From the NCBI GenBank assembly GCA_963082975.1, contig OY720346.1, forward strand, positions 40,761,787 to 40,825,786: a DNA stretch of 64,000 nt. The letters run 5' to 3'. This DNA is from Labia minor. Taxonomy: Eukaryota > Arthropoda > Insecta > Dermaptera > Spongiphoridae. Both the position numbers and the translations under genes were made by a program. Each line of letters starts with the position of its first letter. Within the stretch, counting starts at the first letter, position 1. Shown piece after piece: positions 48,011 through 59,886 of this stretch. The notes under the pieces were generated by a model. That model was not told the origin of the DNA and did no database searches. It saw nothing but the letters and a program-made list of their open reading frames with translations.

Positions 48011-48130
48011 TATTCTCTGTGTTATTTTTATCTAATACTTTTTATAGGAATTCACATATTTATTAATATTATCTTTTTTTTCTTGTGTTAATGTTCCTGT
48101 TAATTTAATTAAAATATGAAGTTAAATAGA

Positions 48131-49362
48131 CCTTTGTCATTTTGGTTAGGTCTAATAAACAATAAATTGCGGATCCCTCTCGGGTTCGTTAATGTGAGTA
48201 ATAAATAACATATAGTGAAACAAAATCAACAACAAGGTATATTCTTCATTTTTCTAAAAGAAAGTGTTAATTAATTTGTAAATTAAAAGAAATGACAATG
48301 AATGATAGTAAATGATGATGGTCTGCTAAAAATCATAATTGAATCTTATTCTTTTTCGAAACCATTTGGTGGGCGTAATGTTTTTTTTAAATATGTGTAG
48401 TTGATTCTATTTGTAAATTAATAAATCATTATTTAAAATACAATCTTTAAATTTAATTTTTATTGATGGTGTTCAATCTATTTAATGATATTTGATCACT
48501 TTAAGCAATTGTATATTATTATTATAAAAAAATGAATCTTATTATCCGAGACTTGACTAAATCCAAATTCATGGTTTTTTAAATAGTAAGAACTTTATGG
48601 TTATGAAGAGGTGGCCCTTATAATTAATGAATCTATACTAAGTCAAAAGATCTAATCCAAACACTCTTAATTAAAATTTAAAATAAGTGGTGGTTGATTG
48701 TGCTTACTATAAACTAAATAAAATTATTCTTATATATTTATACATCCCAATTTTGCTGGGGGAAATCTTTATTATTAGTTTGAAAAATTAGAACGCTCTC
48801 ATCGATCTTTTATAGAGTTATTTTTAATTTTGTCTGTGCAATGAAGTATAGGACTCGTATTGTTAAATGCTTAGATGCTTTGCCATTTTTTCCCTCTTAT
48901 TTGCTTCTTTTTCATACTGAAGAATCTCCCCTAGGTCTAAGAAAAAAATAATTATGTTCTAAAAAATTGATATTCAAGAAATAAATAAATTAAAATTTTT
49001 TAGCAGTGTAGAAATCCAGTAAAGTATATACTGTATTGTTAATTCTATTTGTGTATTAATATTATTCCTAGTCATAAATATCAATTGTCAGAAATGACAA
49101 AGTAGATTTGTTTGCAAACAAGGTCTTTTAAGAAGGAAATTCAAACACATATTTACTTATGGGATAATGTTAGATAAATTAATAATAATAATAATAAATA
49201 TAAAGAAGTACTCTAATATGCAAAAAGGTCTTATTTTTTCAATTAGCCATAATTTTGAAAAAGTATAAAATATAGAAAATAGACATGCAAAAACTCCCGC
49301 ATACCTTTATAGAATTATTACAAATACCTACACCTTTTGAGAATGTTTATATGGTAATTGAT
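48131..49362. other. AT-rich spacer
   Basis: No recognised feature. A short CTCCCGCATAC near 49299 recalls the family C 5' arm but is too short to call. Confidence 0.45.
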
Positions 49363-49363
49363 C

Positions 49364-49993
49364 ATTATCTCGCCAGAGATAGTATTGCGATCACGAAAAT
49401 TTTCGATGTCGAGATTTTGTTGTTTTTATACGTTTTGAAGGTCCCTGAGTAATTTTCACTAAGGTTAAGAAAAATGTCTGTCTGTCTCTCTCCTTCTCTC
49501 TCTCTCTCTGTGTGTGTGTGGGGGGGGGGTGTAGACAGGATTACTCAAAAACGGTTTGAGCTAGAATAATGAAATTTGGTACATGGGCATTATTCAAAAT
49601 TCGTAGTTTTCTATTAACTTTTGAGAAATGTACCTTAATCGGAAGAGCTACCAAGTTTTCATTTTTTTCCACTAGTGACCGTAAAAATAAAGATATATGT
49701 TTGATAGTTTTTCCACATGATTAAAAATTGTATAAAACTGCTATTTATAGAATTTCAGCTTGATTGAATCGCTGAAAGTACAGGAATAAATTTTTTAAAT
49801 TTTTAACATATTGACTGCAAATCACGCGCCAGCACGTGACATGGTACCATCAACAAAGAGCCAAACACGCGCTTGTTTTTAATATATATTTATTAATTTT
49901 AATTTATAATTTTAATTAAATTTAATTTAAATATAATATAAGTTAATTAATCCAATTCAAATTTACGAGATAGTCAAGTGGAGGCACACAGGA
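49364..49993 (+). mobile_element. Family B, copy B9
   Basis: Nearly complete. The 5' arm ATTATCTCGCCAG precedes AGATAGTATTGCGATC. The microsatellite is mixed (GTCT, CT, GT, G-run, 49479-49530), followed by CTCAAAAACGGTTTGAGCTA and GAAATTTGGTAC. The 3' hairpin has decayed. Confidence 0.9.
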
Positions 49994-51957
49994 GATTTTT
50001 TTAAAGTTATTCGGTAGTTGACTTCATTATATGTTAGAGGCTTTGTTAAATTATTTTTAAACTTAAAAACAATTTATTTGATACTTTTCTTAATTCAAAG
50101 TAAATAAATAAATGTTTTTTTTTAATTATAAATACTTAAATGGGATGAGCTATTATTCTAAAGAGTATCCCTAAAAGGATTTATTCTACTTTCAATAAAA
50201 ATTCAATATATGAATGTGGGATTGGCAATTTTAATAAGAATTTGAATTTCCTTTTCCTTACCTAATCATGTATATGTAATGTATATTACCTTGGGGGTAA
50301 GAACGGTACCAAAAAAAAAACAACTTAAATGTTGCTATAGAGAATGGAAAAGAGGGAGGAAGAATACTATACAGTATACATTTAAAATGAATTTTAATTA
50401 ATATTTCCATTGTCTATTATCATGATTGGGGGAACCGAAATAAAAACAAACAAATAAACTAAAATAATATTTATATGTAAATTGTTGTTTTTCCAATCTC
50501 TGAACGGTTCAGTCCTTTTCGAAGAGATTCTTCTCCAATTTTTTGGATGTTTTTTGGACTCGGCCCCTCGCATTGAATATTCCGCAGCATTCGCCTCATA
50601 TCTGAATTGTCGTGTTGCCCCGGGTTGAGATTGAGAGGGGTGGAGGATTGCACCAACCCTCCTACCTCACCCCCAAGGGGACTGACACAGATGTGATCTG
50701 AGCCAACGCCTCTCTTAGCAGTCGCATAAAATTAGAACTTTGACAAGCAGCTCTGTATTTTGGCGAATGTATGTGTGTGTGTGTGAATGTGTATGTATGT
50801 GTATGTATGTCGGTGCCTGTCTGCGTTGGGTGGTGTTTTTCGAGGGGTAACCAAGACGGCCGGGGTGAATATATAATCATTTTTATTATATGATAATTTT
50901 AAAATCTCGCCAGGTTGATCTATATTCTCATATCCGACATTCATTGTTAGTCATAAAAAAAAAGTCGGAATGGAAATAATTCTAACTAGATATTTGTAAT
51001 AGGGAAAGCTTCCCGGAGAAAATAACATACATTTACATTAATCTTCTTTTCTTATCTATTTGAATGCACCCTCCCCTTCCACCATCTCCACCATTTCTTT
51101 GGACTAATTTTTTTATTATTATTTTATAAGTTTAAATTTTAAAGTTAATCCGACTTAAATAACAAATTATAGGTGTAATATTAATCCCTGAAATTAAAGT
51201 AAAATTTATTTAAATTAAATCCTTCATGAGACAGCTAGAATAGTTTATATATAATACTCAAATAAATTTTCCATTTTTTCATTTAGTATGAAATTATTAA
51301 TTATTTAATTTTATCTTCAAAAACATTTTATTTAAAGTTATTAAACTTGGAAGATTCTAACTGATTTCTTTTCATTTACAATTTAAAAAATCGAAAACAA
51401 AATAGAAGAATTAATTTTGCAGAATTATTAATAATAACAAATTTTGAGAGACATGAAGCTTCATTTCGAATGAATCAAACGAAAGATTCGTAATTGACCA
51501 AGAGACAAACAAAACAACAAACCATAAACAAATATTTTACCTTAAAATACAATATATATATTTATATATAATCTAATATATATTTGGGATCTAATACATT
51601 TTTTTAATTTATGACTCTTAAAATTACTATTGAGATTAATAGTAGTAAAATTAACTTAATAAATGTTGCAAGTTATATCACTGTACGATTATTGATTTGC
51701 CAACAGACGAACACACCTAAAAATTAAAATTGGTACGCATTCTTTTTTCCTGATTATTTAGTGTTGAAAGTTATACAGTAAATAAATTATAAATGCATTA
51801 TAATTGAAGGAAATAGTCAAGTAGAAAGTGGAAAAAAAAAAACGTTTGAATAAGGGTATTGCAGTAGGAGGAGGAGATTGATTACTTTAAAGAAGACAAA
51901 ATAAATTTGGAAGAATAAATAAATTCTTGGTGAATAATTGAAAACGTCTTCTTTCTT
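49994..51957. other. Spacer with a GC-richer segment
   Basis: AT-rich except 50480-50870. That part is unique and GC-richer, and carries a GT-type microsatellite at 50765-50810. Minus-strand frames (HDNSDMRRMLRNIQCEGPSP; MRLLREALAQITSVSVPLG) have balanced composition but no recognised family. They could be real exons or chance. Confidence 0.35.
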
Positions 51958-51960
51958 TTT

Positions 51961-51992
51961 ACCGACCGACGATAGGAAGGGAAGGTATTGTT
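51961..51992 (+). mobile_element. Family A 5' terminus only, A7
   Basis: Only the first 32 bases of family A, starting ACCGACCGACGATAGGAAGG, are present, after a T-run. The rest is missing or replaced by unrelated sequence. Confidence 0.75.
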
Positions 51993-52039
51993 GATCATTG
52001 AATAATATTTCGTTGACATCTCATATATTACAGAATTGA

Positions 52040-52672
52040 GAACTTACTTAGAAACAGTATTAACACACAAAGTCTTGACATTCAAAACATAAAATTTGAA
52101 AATGTAGAAAAATTTAAATACTTAGGATAATAATATTCGAGAAGAATTTAAATCGAGGTTGAAATCGGGTAACGCCTGTAAAGGGGCTTATCTCGTCAAA
52201 ATTATTATCAAGAGGCAATCAAAATTAAAATATATAAAACAATTATTTTTCGGGTTGTATTATACGAGAGTAGATTGGAGTATTTGAAAATAGGATTCTT
52301 AGCAGCATTTATGGGCTAAAAAAGATGATCGCCGAGGAATGACAGGGACTACATAATGAGGAATTGTGTCACCTCTATGAATCTCTAGACATAGTTAGGG
52401 TTATAAAATCGCGAAGGCTGCGATGGGCAGGATACGTGGCTTGAATGGGAGAAGAAATAACTGCGAAAAATATATTGGTGGGGATATCGATTGGGAAACG
52501 TCCGCTTGGAAGACCAAGGACGCGGTGGGTGAAGAATATAGCAAGGGACGTGAGAGACATGGAAGAGGATAGGGATTGGAGGGTTGTGGCTCAGAATAGG
52601 GATACTTGGAGTAATGTGGTTGCTGCGGCCAAGAACTTTTGAGTTTCCTAGAGTCAAAGAGATAGATAGATA
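52040..52672 (+). pseudogene. RTE-like LINE reverse transcriptase C-terminal region, copy L5
   Basis: Degraded frames read DNNIREEFKSRLKSGNACKG, then HLYESLDIVRVIKSRRLRWA. From 52445 a clean frame runs to 52642: GKRPLGRPRTRWVKNIARD, RDWRVVAQNRDTWSNVVAAA and KNF, the C-terminal tail of the family. It ends with AGAGTC and a GATA tract (52658-52672). This is the best-preserved tail in the window. Confidence 0.85.
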
Positions 52673-53770
52673 GTACTTACTTAGAATAGGTATATTGCTT
52701 TTATATCGTTGTATAAGCTTAATATATTTTGTTAATTATTAAGGGAATTTTTATTAAAAGACCACTTTATTTATATAAAATTATTTATTAAGTTGTGGTC
52801 TTTTAATAATAATAATTATCAAAATAACCACAAAAGCTTTAATAAATTATTATATTGTTGTTATTAAATGTAAAATAATTCAATTGATAACTCAAATCAA
52901 TATTCTATTTATTACATTTGTTGCATAAAAAACTAATTTAGATTTTTAATTTTACTGATTGTCAAAGCGATTATTTTTCTGAGATTTTTCCCAAAAAATT
53001 TTCTTAATGTTTCAAATCTAAATCATCCCTACATTTTCATTCTATTATTTATTTATGTTTTTATTATATTATATTTTTGTTTTTTCTATTTAATTTATAA
53101 ATTCTATATTATATTTTTAAATGTATAGTATATAAATAAGTTTATCTTGTTATATAAATCAACTAGAATTTTCTACATTAATATATATATCTTCGCTTTT
53201 CATGTTTATTACACACCATTCAAGCCTATAACTTTTCTCACTGGTAATATTTTAAAATAGGTAGCTAACTCTTACTAGGAACCCGATTTATGATGATGGA
53301 ATTTCGTAGAAAATTAAACTTCAGTTGACCCCTCACCACTATACACAAATAAATCCTCTATTTTGTTTTGGTTTTCACTTTTGTTTTATGACGAATTGAT
53401 AACTAAACACAACGCAAATTTTGTTTATTTCATAATATACTGGTAAAGAATCACATTCTTCGTCCTCTTTTTCCCATCCCTGGCTTGCAAAACACACACA
53501 CACACATTCTTCTATCGACAATCTTTTAACCAATCCATCCATCATCGTTAGACTACCATTACTAAATTATCAGCGATTGAGGTGGTGAAGGGTAAAAAAA
53601 AAAGTTAAGCGAATATATAGTTAAATAAATATACATCAAAGCCTACCCTTTCCTCTCTCTCTTTCACCTTTGAAAGTTCATTTCTTTCACCAAAAATCTG
53701 CAACATTTATCAAAAACTAATTCTTTATAACAAAAATTAAAAATACTATTTATATAAATTTACTATTCCA

Positions 53771-53811
<41 letters not shown>

Positions 53812-53934
53812 ATAATTAAATTAATGATAACAACAATTTTTGCTATCTCTTCTTTAAAGAATATTGTTTAATAGGTTGTAATTAAATTATAATTTATCCA
53901 CTTATTATTTAAATTATTATATAACTAGCTACTC
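52673..53934. other. AT-rich spacer with one perfect hairpin
   Basis: ATTAAAAGACCAC (52753-52765) and its exact complement (52795-52807) form a 13-bp stem around 29 AT bases; this may be a tiny foldback MITE. (AT)n lies at 53774-53807. No gene seen. Confidence 0.5.
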
Positions 53935-54294
53935 AGACCGTCTTCGGCGTTCTTTACACCTCTGCCCCTTGTACACCCGAAGTAATACATAGTATTTGGT
54001 TGAAAGTTTATATGTAAAAGGTTTTCATCCATTTTGTTTCAATCAGTATATTACATAAAAAATATATTTGTTTTTGTGTCATTATATAAAATATATTTTA
54101 ATTTAATCAATAAATTAATTATATATTATTATTGTATATGTTATATCTATCAATCTATCTCTGTGGCTCTACGGTACTTGAAAGTTATTGGTCGCAACAA
54201 CCATATTTCTCCAAGTATCCCTATCCGGAGCTATAACCATCTAACTCTTACCCTGCCCCATTCTCTAACCCTTCCTACATTGTCCACCCATATT
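53935..54294 (-). mobile_element. Helitron tail with LINE sequence, copy H2
   Basis: Complement of the H1 tail: CTAG at 53935-53938, then a partly decayed hairpin, the stretch with ATCCATTTTGTTTCAATCAG, and the same junction to LINE sequence near 54150. The LINE portion stops at about 54294. The 5' part of the Helitron is missing. Confidence 0.8.
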
Positions 54295-54499
54295 AAAAAC
54301 TTACGTGAAAATTCAATTAAAATACAGATCAAAATGAAAATTATTTATTCATATAAAAATTAAAAGAAATAATATAGTCGCAATGTGAATGTTTTCAGCA
54401 TGTTAAATAAGTTAAAAAGGCCAATATGATCAATTGAAATATTGTAAATATTAGAAAAATAAAAATATTATAAACATTCTTTATATTGTATTCTTTGCG

Positions 54500-54770
54500 C
54501 TGCTGAATGACAACATGTACATATCAAATTTTAAAAATTAATTTCTGCAATTATTAATCAAATTTATATACTATGTTCAAATAGAGATATGTGAAAATAT
54601 TGTGATGTAATTTCATCGAAATCGGTTTAGCCAATTTTAACTATATAACATATTTTCGGACAGACAGACATGAAAAATTCTAAAGTCACTTTTGGATTCT
54701 AAAAGTCATGAAACGCGCGAAGATATGCAAAAAAAATTTTAAATTCTTAGCAATGTGCAAACAAAAACCT
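54500..54770 (-). repeat. Helentron-like core block, fourth family
   Basis: On the minus strand a GTCTGTCTGTCC tract is followed by GCTAAACCGATTTCGATGAA and ATTACATC. The preceding segment reads GCGCGTTTCATGACTTTTAG. This is the same order as in families A-C. Its ends are not resolved; it directly abuts the start of family C copy C1. Confidence 0.5.
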
Positions 54771-54774
54771 TTTT

Positions 54775-54937
54775 ACTTTCCCGCATACTTCGTATAAGGG
54801 AAGTATTGGAATCGTCAAAAATTTCGACTTCGAGATTTCGATAGATCTTGACGTTTTAGAACTCCCTGAGTCGGAAAATACCATTTTTGGAATTATGTCT
54901 GTGTGTGTGTATGTATGTATGTATGTATGTATGTATG

Positions 54938-54968
<31 letters not shown>

Positions 54969-55896
54969 TGTCTGTAAGCAAATTTACTCAAAAACTAATC
55001 AAGCTAGGACTTCGAAATTTGGTACACCGATATTATTCACAGTTTGTAGATTTCTATCAAAATTTCGTCAAAATCGGTTAACCGGAAGTGGTACTTTACC
55101 TACAATGGTTGCGTTTACCTTTCAAGTAAAGTACCAGTTTGCTTCGAGATATTTGCTTCATATTTTGTATATAGATTTAAAAATATGAAAAAAATTCAGA
55201 TACCAAATTTCATCATGATCTGACTACCGGAAGTGACATTTTACCTATACAAGTAGCGTTTCCTTTTTACCGACCGACGATAGTAAGAGAGGTATTGTTT
55301 TCACACCAAATTTCACCTGTTGATATTTTTAGGTACATATCTCCACCAATCATGCATTTTCTTAACAGAAAAAAGTATTTTTAGCATGATGTCTGTCCGT
55401 CCGTCCGCTGTGTGTCCGTAGTGATGTGTACAGCTTGAACGGCTCAACGGATTTTGATGAAATTTGGTATATTTACTTAATGCATCAGTATGATGAATTG
55501 ATCAACTTTTGGTGCAAATCCGGAAACCGGAAGTGCTAGTATTGCCGATCGAAGGGATGAAGTGAAGGGTTATTTTCATATCAAATTTCACGTGAAGGCA
55601 TATCTCCACGTGTTATGCACTTTGTATTGGTTTATCCTCGAGAAAAATCATCTTCATTAGTTTTTTCTTAATTTAAAATTATATGGAGTCACCCAGCACT
55701 TCATGACGTCACAGCCAGCCCTTATATATTATAAATAAAATAAAATTAAAAATATTTATATTATATCCATATCTGTTTTTTTTACATTTAAAATATCAGT
55801 TAACCGGAAGTAGCACTTTATTACATTCTAAATATTCATTCACAACTCTTTATACCTATTTATATGCGGGAAAGTCTAGGGGAGGACACTCCCGCT
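54775..55896 (+). mobile_element. Helentron-like element, family C, copy C1, containing A6
   Basis: The 5' arm ACTTTCCCGCATA (54775-54787) is complementary over 12 of 13 bases or better to TATGCGGGAAAGT (55863-55875). Four bases later is the perfect hairpin GGGAG-GACA-CTCCC (55880-55893). A (GTAT)n microsatellite lies at about 54907-54966, followed by CTCAAAAACTAATCAAGCTA and GAAATTTGGTACACC. Family A sequence starts abruptly at 55269 and returns to C-type sequence (GTTAACCGGAAGTAGCAC) near 55790. ORFs across the microsatellite are artefacts. Confidence 0.85.
55269..55785 (+). mobile_element. Family A, copy A6, 3'-truncated, inside C1
   Basis: Begins with an intact ACCGACCGACG arm and runs through the microsatellite and core block. 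It ends around CCATATCTGTTTTTTTTACA without the 3' arm or hairpin. Confidence 0.82.
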
Positions 55897-56479
55897 TATT
55901 TTTATAGTTTTTATGATGACTGTAAGTAACTCTCCTCAAAATATCTTGAGGTGATAGACATACAAATAAGCTTTTAATAATTTACTTCTCTCATGGCATT
56001 AAAATAATAATATTTTACAATATTTTATTTTTTTAATATATTGAATATTACATAAAAATTCTCTATTTAAGAGAAATATTTTTACTTTTTATTTTAATTT
56101 TATTATATGTCAACACCTAACACCTATCATAAAACAAACCATTAGCATTTTTGTTTTCATTTTACACAATATATTTAAATATCTACATATATATAGTTAT
56201 ATACATATATATTTAATTTAATCTAATATGAACTATTTTCAAAATGGGAATGATTAAAAAAAATATCATTTTGCAATAAACTGAGTAGTGAATAATTTAA
56301 GCTTTATGTTTTTTTCATTATCACACTTACAAACATGCAATAAGAAAAAATAATAAAATAAAAATTTATAATGTTTTTAGTAGGTGGTTAGACTCACCAA
56401 GCTATTACTACTTTTCTAAAATTTTCTATGATCATGAACTCCGTTAAGATATTAATATTTAGTGAGGTAAACCATTTTT
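55897..56479. other. AT-rich spacer
   Basis: Nothing recognised. Confidence 0.5.
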
Positions 56480-56789
56480 TAGGAATTGCATGACCTCTAT
56501 GCATCGCAAGAAATAGTTAGGGTTATAAAATCGAGAAGAATGCAATGCAGGTCACGTGGCTAGAATGGGATAGGAAAGAATGGCGAAAAATATATAGTAT
56601 TAGTTAGACCGATTGGGAAATGTCTGCTTGGAAGACTAAGGACGCGGTGGGCGAACAATGTAGGAAGGATCGTGAGAGAGATGGGAAAGGGTAGGAGTTG
56701 GATGGTTGTGGCTCACGATAGGAACCTTGGAGAAATGTGGTTGCCAAGAAGTTTCGAGTTCCGTAGAGACACAGACATAGATAGATAGT
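56480..56789 (+). pseudogene. RTE-like LINE 3' tail, copy L7
   Basis: 5'-truncated tail. It reads LHDLYASQEIVRVIKSRRMQ and, in other frames, GRLRTRW and GRSWMVVAHDRNLGE-like segments. It ends with AGACACAGACATAGATAGAT, the family signature. Several frame changes. Confidence 0.8.
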
Positions 56790-57644
56790 TAGAATTTTTA
56801 ATTAATTTTGCTTAATTAAATATATCTATATATTTTTATATATAAAATCCTTTAATTTTATAATATTCAAGTATATATATTTATATTTTTATATATATAC
56901 CGATTGTTTTATATATATGTATATACTGAAAATTTCTTAATATATTTTTATCTTCCTTTTTTTTATTTCTTCATTATATAACAAAATAAATTAAATTTTA
57001 ATTTTTTTTTTATATGTCGATCCAAATATTCAGTTTTTATTAAAAGAACGAGATTGTGGAATGTCAAGGTATGAGTTGGTTGGTTGTCAAGAGGGAAGCC
57101 ATACTTTCAATTTTCCACTAGATATAATGATATTAATGTCTACTTTGCCTATTATGCCCCCTCTCTATCAGCTCCCCCTGAACTGTCCGTAAACTTTCCC
57201 AAACCCTAAAAATGGTTGGATGCTTTGATCTCATCTCTTGTCTGCCAGTTGAAAAAGTTCAATTCGTTCATTGAACGGAGGGCAAACTAATTTGTTGGAT
57301 GATTTCAACAATGATTCATTATCCCCTGATGGAGAATTAACATCCTCCATTAACATGATTTAACCGTTTTTATTAAATTTTCAAAATAGTGAAATAAATT
57401 CAAACAAATTTTATTAAAAATTCTAAAACAAAATATTTTTGATTATTTTGAGATTTATCATAAAATTTTTATAATTTTAAAAAGTAAAATCAAAACTGCA
57501 AAAAAAAATGTTCAGGATAATGATGATAAAATCTATATTTAGAGGAAATTTCTTATAAATATATAAGAAAACAGTATCTTGTTAATCAGCGAATTTAGAA
57601 ATATTTAAAAACGATATAAAAATTTTATATAGAAATAAAAAAAT
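56790..57644. other. Spacer with low-copy segment
   Basis: Positions 57040-57370 are complex and unique in the window, without a frame of interest; candidate conserved noncoding DNA. The rest is AT-rich. Confidence 0.4.
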
Positions 57645-58197
57645 CTGGAATGTCTTCACTCGACTATATCGAAAATTTGAATTGGATTAATTAACATATA
57701 TTATATTTAAATTAAATTAAATTAATTAAATTATAAATTAAAATTAATAAATAATATTTATTAAACAAGCGCGCGTGTTTGGCTCTTTGTTGAGGACACC
57801 ACATCACGCGCTGGCGTGTGATTGGCAGTCAACGTGTTAAAAAATCTAAAAAATTAATTCCGGTACTTTCAGTGATTCAATCAAGCTGAAATTCTATATA
57901 TAGCAGTTTTATATAATTTTTAATCATGTGAAAAACTATCAAACATATATCTTTATTTTTACGGTTAACTTAGAGAAAATTGAAAACGTGGTAGGGGTAA
58001 TGACCCTCTTCCGGATTAGCTACGTTTCTCAAAATAGAAAACTACGAATTTTGAATAACGAAATTTCCTTATTTTAGCTTAATGCGTAATCTTGTCTACA
58101 TACACACATTTTTCTCAACCTTAGGGAAAATGACTCAAGAACCTTCAAAACGTATAAAAACATCAAAATCTCGACATCGAAAATTTTCGTTATAGTA
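57645..58197 (-). mobile_element. Family B, copy B10
   Basis: Both ends are present but worn: hairpin GAGTG-AAGA-CATTC (one G-T pair), right end truncated at TATAGTA. The CA microsatellite is reduced to CACACA. The copy retains CACGCGCTGGCGTGTGATTG, a near-palindromic segment common to B. Confidence 0.85.
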
Positions 58198-58880
58198 AAA
58201 ATATTATACGAAAGAAAATAACATGAACCTGGATTTTGATTAATTTCACTATATACGTAGGTAATTTTTTTTTTTTTTTTTTTTGAAAAACAATAATAAA
58301 ATCTATTTTGTTCGTAAAAGAAAATAAATAAAGAAAAAAGACAATAATAATTCAAGGTAAATGGTTTAGAAGAAAAATATCGTTGAACTATTCAAGAAGT
58401 GTAATAAATTGTGACGGCCTTGCAGAATGGGAAAACAGTTCATGGGTAGAGACAAGAGGGGAAAGCCAGAGAGAAGCTTAAAAAAACTTTGATGACATAA
58501 TTGGACAATGTATCAGAAATTTCAATGAATCTTAGGACTTAAGTAATATTTATGATATTATGTGAGTACTTAGATTTCTCTACTTATGATCCTATATCAA
58601 GTCCACTTTAGTTCATACTAGAACAGAAATGTTGTGTTGAATTTGTTTGTAAGTAAAAATATTATAATCAAGGATTTATATGTTATTATTTTTTCATAAA
58701 GGACGATGCAATTTAAATGAGTACAGACTCAGTCTTTTCAATTCGCTCTTATAGTGACAATGGATGTATCTCCCCTTTAAGGGTGCGGCAATTTAATCTC
58801 GTTAATTATCCAATGCAAACTAATTATATAGATTGCTAGAGCAAGACAACTAAATAACACAAACCCTCTCTCTTTCTCTT

Positions 58881-58911
<31 letters not shown>

Positions 58912-59390
58912 GGAAACGGGTCGATTTATATATTTTGGAGTTTGATTTGGCCAATGATGCTGAAGTATTACCGCGTGGGGTGGGATCATTTGTATCTAAA
59001 GACTGGGTGGAAATTTTGATTAAAGTTAAACGATGCGACTGTGACCGGCCTGGTCATCATCCCCTTTCAGACCCTAAATGTCAACACCCCCTCACTTTAC
59101 TATCCCTTTCAATAGGACTAATTCAAATCATTTTTATTCTCCCTTTGACTCATTTCAAATTCTACAATTGAATTAAATAAGTTACGATATATATATAATG
59201 TATACATTAAGAATATGAAAAAATTGTTTAGTTACTCGGGGAAAAAAGATAAAAGCCTTTTCGCCTCTATGATAAATTAATTTACTTTTTTATATTTTTA
59301 ATAGTTGAATTAAAAAAAAATAATAACCAAAGTTCAATGAAATTAAGTTTAAATCTCATTAGAAAAAAAAAATTTATATAGATATGTAAA
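58198..59390. other. Spacer
   Basis: (CT)n then (AT)n at 58866-58911. Positions 58380-58480 and 58930-59130 are low-copy; a 78-codon frame at 58935-59171 has no recognised motif. Confidence 0.4.
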
Positions 59391-59886
59391 TACGAGGGTC
59401 ATTCAATAAGTAAAGCGACAAATATCTACAGCTCAAAAAAGGTTTAATTGATCCTTACAAAATTCAGGTTATTTTTCAACATAATCCCCCCTCCCAAAGT
59501 TATGCAGTTATTTTATCTTTCTTGCAGATTCCTAAGCTGACCCGTGATGAGCTTCAAAAATTGGGTTTGGGGTCTTACCTCATCCTGCCTACAGTCCCGA
59601 CCTCGCCCCATCTGATTTTTACTTGTTTGGATCACTCAAAGACGCCCTACGTGGAAAAGATTTGCTAACAATGAGGAAGTTAAGGAAGCCGTACAAAAGG
59701 GGCTTCGGAGTAAATTAAAAGAATTCTTAGGGACTTAGGAAGCTGCAAGAAAGATGGGACAAGGACATAACTTTGAGAAGGGGGGGGGATGATTATGATG
59801 AAAAATAACCTGAATTTTGTAAGGATCAAATAAACCCTTTTTGAGCTATAGATATTTGTCGCTTTACTTATTGAATGACCCTCGTA
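59391..59886 (+). mobile_element. Mariner deletion derivative with long TIRs
   Basis: TA-flanked element whose ends, starting ACGAGGGTCATTCAATAAGT, match in inverted orientation for roughly 85 bases or more. The interior keeps the transposase C-terminus: LPHPAYSPDLAPSDFYLFGS, then LKDALRGK, including the last catalytic Asp (APSD). A frame change then leads to LQERWDKD. The N-terminal two thirds are missing. The close match of the arms suggests fairly recent movement. Confidence 0.9.

Larger units (their letters stand above)
45437..48130 (-). mobile_element. RTE-like LINE with two nested elements, copy L4
   Basis: Most complete LINE in the window, read on the minus strand. Endonuclease sequence lies at about 47580-48010, the linker at 46335-46950 and the first part of reverse transcriptase at 45480-45820. 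A jump then leads to the 3' signature GATA tract plus GGCTCTACGGA complement at 45437-45468, so most of the reverse transcriptase is deleted. A family A copy (46960-47568) and a mariner foldback (45825-46330) interrupt it. The 3' signature matches the other LINE tails. The 5' limit near 48130 is approximate. Confidence 0.8.

Noticed and set aside
54887-55188. ORFs with repeated CMYVCMYV
   Set aside because: Translation of the GTAT microsatellite in family C.
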